A DNA stretch of 64,000 nucleotides from Bradyrhizobium sp. CCBAU 53421. GTDB lineage: Bacteria > Pseudomonadota > Alphaproteobacteria > Rhizobiales > Xanthobacteraceae. Below, piece after piece: positions 60,701 to 64,000 of the stretch. The position numbers and the translations under genes are program-made. Position 1 is the stretch's first letter, and every line of letters starts with the position of its first letter. The notes under the pieces are model-generated. The model was not told where the DNA came from. It worked only from the letters and a program-made list of their open reading frames with translations, and made no database searches. The stretch is from NCBI RefSeq assembly GCF_015291625.1, contig NZ_CP030047.1, positions 4,030,001 to 4,094,000 of the forward strand. Direction: 5' to 3'.

Positions 60701-62311
60701 CTATTCCGTCTTGTCGACGTTCCAGAACACCGGCGGGGCCGGGCCTTCCAGCACGCCGGTGAGCGATTTGCGCCAGGCGCACGGCAAGCGGAACTGGCCG
60801 AGCGGGACATAGATCACCTGCTCGTAGGCTTGCTTCTGGATCTCCACCGCGAGCTTCTTCTGGTCCTCGGGGGAAGTGGCGCGCGCGTAGGCGTCGCGCA
60901 TCTGTTCGAGCTTGGCGTCCTCGGGCCAGCCGAACCAGGCGCGCTTGCCGTTGGCCGCGATCTGGTTGTTGACGATCGGGTTCATCACCTCGGTCGCGCC
61001 GGTGAAGGTGAAGAACAGGTTCCAGCCGCCTTCCTTGGGCGGCTTCTGGCTGGCGCGGCGGCTCACCACGGTCTGCCAGTCCGTCACCTGCGCATCGACA
61101 TTGAAGCCGGCCGCGCGCAACAGCTGCGCTGCGACGGTCGGCGGCCCCTTCAGTGTCTGCACGTCGCCGGGGATCATGATCACGACCGGCGTGCCGTCAT
61201 AGCCCGAGGCGGCCAGCGCCATCTTGGCCTCGGCCATGCCGTTGCCCTTGATCAGCGTCTCCGCGCCGGCGTCGCTGGCGAGCGGCGTGTCGCAGGCGAA
61301 ATACGAGCCGCAGATCTCATAGTATTTTGCGTTGCCGACGGTGGCGTCGAGCACGTCCTTCTGGTTCATCGCCAGGAATGCCGCGCGGCGGATCTTCGGA
61401 TTGTCGAACGGCGGGTGCAGGAAGTTCATCCGGCCTTCGATCTGGAAGCCGAACTTGTTGAGCACGGCCACGGTCAGATCGGAATTGGCTTCGAGCACCG
61501 GCACCAGGTCGATTGACGGCTGTTCCAGGAAATCGATGTCGCCGGACTGCAGCGCGTTGATCGCGGTCTGCGCGTCCGGCATCGTGATCCATTCGACGCG
61601 ATCGACCTTCGCGACCTTGCCGCCCGCCAGCCAATCCGGCTTTTCCTTGCGCGGCACGTAGTCGGCGTTGCGCTCATAGACCGCCTTCACGCCCGGCTGG
61701 AATTCCGCGGTGACGAATTTGAACGGCCCGCAGCCGATCTGCTCGGCGATCTGCTTGCCCGGCGGCGTCTCCGCAAGCCGCTTCGGCATCATGAAGGCGA
61801 CATAGGAGGACGGTTTTGCCAGCGACTCCAGCACCAGGCCGTACGGCTCCTTGAGCTTGAGCACGATCGTCTTCGGTCCGCCGGCCTCGAGGGAGGCGGT
61901 GAATTCGGCGAGCTTCTGCGCCATGCCGTCGACGACGGTCCAGCGCTTCAGCGAGGCGATGCAGTCCTCCGCCGTGACCGGCGCGCCGTCATGCCATTTC
62001 AGACCGTCGCGCAGCGTGAAGGTGTAGGTGAGCTTGTCGTCGGAGATGGTCCAGTCCGCCATCTGCGGCCGGACCTTGAAGCTTGAATCGATGCCGAGCA
62101 GCGTGTCGTAGACCATGTAGCCATGGTCGCGGGTGATGTAGGCGGTGGTGAAGCCGGGATCGATGATGCGCAGATCCGAGTGCATCACCGCCGATATGGT
62201 CTTGCCCTTGCCGGCGGCGCTGGCGCGGGATGACAGGATCGCCGGGGCCGCGATCGCCGGCGGTACGCTGGCCGCGAGCTTGAGGAGCATTCTGCGCGAA
62301 ACATCGACCAT
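60701..62311 (-). CDS. ABC transporter substrate-binding protein, peptide family 5 (paralogue of 18766)
   Basis: 536 residues with a Tat-like signal (SRRMLLKLAASVPPAIAAPA). The mature protein parallels the one at 18766 nearly block for block: SAVMHSDLRIIDPGFTTAYI, PQMADWTISDDKLTYTFTLR, KSLTGVLEGPAPPVFWNVDK. Differences cluster in the middle. No permease or ATPase is next to it, so it may share the Dpp-type system at 10305-13789. GGGGGAC precedes the ATG; the longer frame upstream is Arg-rich shadow. Confidence 0.92.
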   Translation of the reverse strand: MVDVSRRMLLKLAASVPPAIAAPAILSSRASAAGKGKTISAVMHSDLRIIDPGFTTAYITRDHGYMVYDTLLGIDSSFKVRPQMADWTISDDKLTYTFTLRDGLKWHDGAPVTAEDCIASLKRWTVVDGMAQKLAEFTASLEAGGPKTIVLKLKEPYGLVLESLAKPSSYVAFMMPKRLAETPPGKQIAEQIGCGPFKFVTAEFQPGVKAVYERNADYVPRKEKPDWLAGGKVAKVDRVEWITMPDAQTAINALQSGDIDFLEQPSIDLVPVLEANSDLTVAVLNKFGFQIEGRMNFLHPPFDNPKIRRAAFLAMNQKDVLDATVGNAKYYEICGSYFACDTPLASDAGAETLIKGNGMAEAKMALAASGYDGTPVVIMIPGDVQTLKGPPTVAAQLLRAAGFNVDAQVTDWQTVVSRRASQKPPKEGGWNLFFTFTGATEVMNPIVNNQIAANGKRAWFGWPEDAKLEQMRDAYARATSPEDQKKLAVEIQKQAYEQVIYVPLGQFRLPCAWRKSLTGVLEGPAPPVFWNVDKTE

Positions 62312-62649
62312 TCGCCGTCCCCCATTTGTCGTTGCGCCGGCCCGCAGGCTGCAGCGAGCCGCATGCTTCACCAATCCGTGACTCAAAGCAAGCAAGGGCC
62401 GTGCCGCTGATCTCTGAATCTCGGCGCAGGTTCGCGCGGACAGGTGACGTGGAACGTTCGATGACCTTCGGCGGCGGCGGGCCGCGGCACTGCGCAAGCG
62501 CGCATCCTGCATAGGAGCCTGCGCTTCCTGCCGCACCTCGCAGGCTGTTCGGACCCCGCTTCGCCGTGTAGGCTTGCAGTCCTGCGGCCAGCAATAAGGC
62601 CATATCCCCTTGAGGGAACAAGCAGCCGAGGGAGACCAGAAGAACCGTC
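62312..62649. other. Divergent intergenic region without recognisable gene
   Basis: 338 bases between the binding protein and the FAD-subunit gene. Must hold both promoters, but no clear -35/-10 pair or operator could be picked by eye; the only notable sequence is a GC-rich tract GGCGGCGGGCCGCGGC near 62468. Confidence 0.6.
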
Positions 62650-63519
62650 ATGACCGATATCCGATACGTAGCACCGCGCACGCTTGATGAAGCGATTGGC
62701 GCATTCGCTGCCGCCGGAAGTGCCGCCCGCATTATGGCAGGGGGCACTGATTTGTTGGTGCAAATGCGCTCCGGCCTGGTGCGGCCGGGATTGATCGTCG
62801 ACATCAAGAAGATCGGCGAGATGACCGAGATCACCGAGGCCGCCGATGGCGGTTTCCGCGTCGGTGCCGCCGTCTCCGGCATGGAGCTCGCCGACCACGC
62901 GCGCTTCGGCAAGGTGTGGCCCGGCGTGCTGGAAGCCGTGAACCTGATCGGCTCGAAGCAGGTGCAAGGCCGGGCCTCCGCCGGCGGCAATCTTTGCAAC
63001 GGCTCGCCGGCCGGCGACAGCGTGCCGGCGATGATCGCGGCGGGTGCAATCGTCACCGTGCAGGGCCCGAACGGCCGGCGCGAGATGAAAGTCGAGGACG
63101 TGCCGGCCGGACCGGGCCGCACCAACCTCAAGCCGGGCGAGATCCTCGTCAGCTTCACGTTGCCGCCGCGGCCCAAGGCCTCGGGCGATGCTTACCTGCG
63201 GATGATTCCGCGGACCGAGATGGACATCGCGGTGGTCGGTATCGGCGTCAGCCTGACCTTGCAGGATGGCGTCTGCACCGCGGCGCGCGTCGGCCTCGGC
63301 GCGGTGGCGCCGACCGCGCTGCTGGTTGCGCCTGCAGCGCAGGCGCTGATCGGCTCGAAGCTCGACGCAGCGGCACTGGAAGCGGCCGCTGCGGCGTGTC
63401 GCGCCGCCTGCCGTCCGATCGACGACAAGCGCGGCACTATCGCCTATCGCACCAAAACCGCCGGCGTGCTGCTCAAGCGCACCGTCGCGATCGCCGCCCA
63501 GCGCGCCGGAGGACACTAG
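62650..63519 (+). CDS. Xanthine/CO dehydrogenase family FAD-binding subunit (CoxM-like)
   Basis: 289 residues, usual size. IMAGGTDLLVQMRSG and GRASAGGNLCNGSPAGDSVP are the two FAD-binding motifs of the medium subunit; the C-terminal CODH-type domain follows. AGGGAGACCAG precedes the ATG. With the 2Fe-2S subunit next, and presumably a molybdopterin large subunit beyond the window, it forms a three-subunit hydroxylase of N-heterocycles, aldehydes or CO. Confidence 0.93.
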   Translation: MTDIRYVAPRTLDEAIGAFAAAGSAARIMAGGTDLLVQMRSGLVRPGLIVDIKKIGEMTEITEAADGGFRVGAAVSGMELADHARFGKVWPGVLEAVNLIGSKQVQGRASAGGNLCNGSPAGDSVPAMIAAGAIVTVQGPNGRREMKVEDVPAGPGRTNLKPGEILVSFTLPPRPKASGDAYLRMIPRTEMDIAVVGIGVSLTLQDGVCTAARVGLGAVAPTALLVAPAAQALIGSKLDAAALEAAAAACRAACRPIDDKRGTIAYRTKTAGVLLKRTVAIAAQRAGGH

Positions 63520-63523
63520 CGCC

Positions 63524-64000
63524 ATGCCGAAACTGCACGTCACGACTTCCGTCAACGGCGAGCCGGTCGAATTCCTGTGCGAGCCCTATGAGACCATGCT
63601 CGACGCGTTGCGCGGGCAGTTGGGACTGACCGGCTCCAAGGAAGGCTGCGCTTCGGGCGATTGCGGCGCCTGCTCGATCACGCTCGACGGCCGCCTGGTC
63701 TGCTCCTGCCTGATGCTGGCGGCCGAGGCCGAGGGCCACGAGATCCGGACCATCGAGGGCATGGCCAAGGGCGACAAGCTGCATCCCCTGCAGCAGAAGT
63801 TCCTCGAACATGCCGCGCTCCAATGCGGCATCTGCACCTCGGGCATGCTGGTCGCCTCCGAGGCGTTGTTGGCGCGCAACTCCAATCCGACCGAAGAGGA
63901 AGTGCGTTTCTGGCTCGCCGGCAATCTCTGCCGGTGCACCGGTTACGACAAGATCGTCCGCGCGGTGATGGAGACCGCAGCCGAAATGCGGGAGATGCGG
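63524..64000 (+). CDS. 2Fe-2S subunit of a xanthine/CO dehydrogenase family enzyme, 3' end outside window
   Basis: 159 codons visible with no stop, so the gene runs on. VNGEPVEFLCEP opens the ferredoxin domain with GCASGDCGACSITLDG and CSC as first cluster ligands; QCGICTSGMLV and NLCRCTGYDKIVRAV bind the second cluster. It starts five bases after the FAD-subunit stop. Transfers electrons between the molybdenum site and FAD. Confidence 0.93.
   Translation, partial: MPKLHVTTSVNGEPVEFLCEPYETMLDALRGQLGLTGSKEGCASGDCGACSITLDGRLVCSCLMLAAEAEGHEIRTIEGMAKGDKLHPLQQKFLEHAALQCGICTSGMLVASEALLARNSNPTEEEVRFWLAGNLCRCTGYDKIVRAVMETAAEMREMR

Noticed and set aside
1..64000. CRISPR array or restriction/defence island
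   Set aside because: No regularly spaced repeats, cas, toxin-antitoxin or restriction genes were seen; the repeats present are dispersed palindromic elements.

Overview
The window reads as a chromosomal segment of a high-GC alphaproteobacterium, most probably Bradyrhizobium or a close relative. The reasons are the strong GC bias at third codon positions, the intergenic palindromic repeat families (CGTCATTCC...GGAATGACG and GTAGGGCGGATTAGCGCAG types), the typical small-gene content and the family composition. No core ribosomal or replication genes are present; this is mostly metabolic and accessory chromosome.

Layout. 1-4075: a 5'-truncated hypothetical gene, a stand-alone MetE-core protein, a glutathione S-transferase, a DsbA/HCCA-isomerase-like protein and a quinone oxidoreductase. 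4147-20437: a long, mostly minus-strand peptide/amide/amino-acid scavenging region. It holds an alpha/beta hydrolase (C-terminally frameshifted), a crotonase, an amidase, an M20 amidohydrolase, an M81 MlrC-like protein, a Dpp/Opp ABC transporter (fused ATPase plus two permeases), an ArgE/DapE deacylase with a coupled small ORF, a DadA-like FAD oxidoreductase behind a tandem glycine riboswitch, another M20 peptidase, and a divergent ABC solute-binding protein closed by a strong terminator. 20488-23509: a small membrane protein, a PilZ protein and a two-HKD phospholipase-D-like protein with a histone-H1-like lysine tail.

23529-25937: tRNA-Leu(TAA) followed by a decayed genomic-island remnant of about 2.3 kb. 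It is bounded by a 27-bp direct duplication of the tRNA 5' part and contains what looks like an integrase C-terminal fragment, a new tRNA promoter, a two-repeat cysteine-rich secreted protein and a small SANT-like protein. 26162-38906: lipoprotein, FAD monooxygenase with zinc-finger partner, hydrolase, multi-TM protein, cysE, DUF3126, TauE/SafE exporter, secreted LamG-like protein, gamma-carbonic anhydrase and several small secreted or membrane proteins. 39321-43357: coiled-coil protein, fabA plus TetR with an 18-bp palindromic operator, transglutaminase-like cysteine peptidase, double PilZ protein, and two adjacent long AT-rich dyads.

43508-58916: aromatic-type FAD monooxygenase, fatty acid desaturase, an MBL-fold hydrolase interrupted by an in-frame TAG, a Zn alcohol dehydrogenase, a cNMP-patatin protein, an amidohydrolase, aspartate kinase, an M15-like peptidase, a Liv-type binding protein and a SPFH/band-7 protein. 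58917-60500: an intact IS5-family element (59229-60400) inserted inside a resident palindromic repeat, with a target duplication of about 10 bp. 60701-64000: a second solute-binding protein closely related to the one at 18766, divergent from a xanthine/CO-dehydrogenase-family FAD subunit and its 2Fe-2S partner, which runs off the end of the window.

All calls come from reading the sequence; no database or folding software was used. The strongest unusual items are the glycine-riboswitch-controlled DadA-like gene, the tRNA-Leu island remnant, the PLD/H1-tail protein, and two genes with probable recent inactivating changes.
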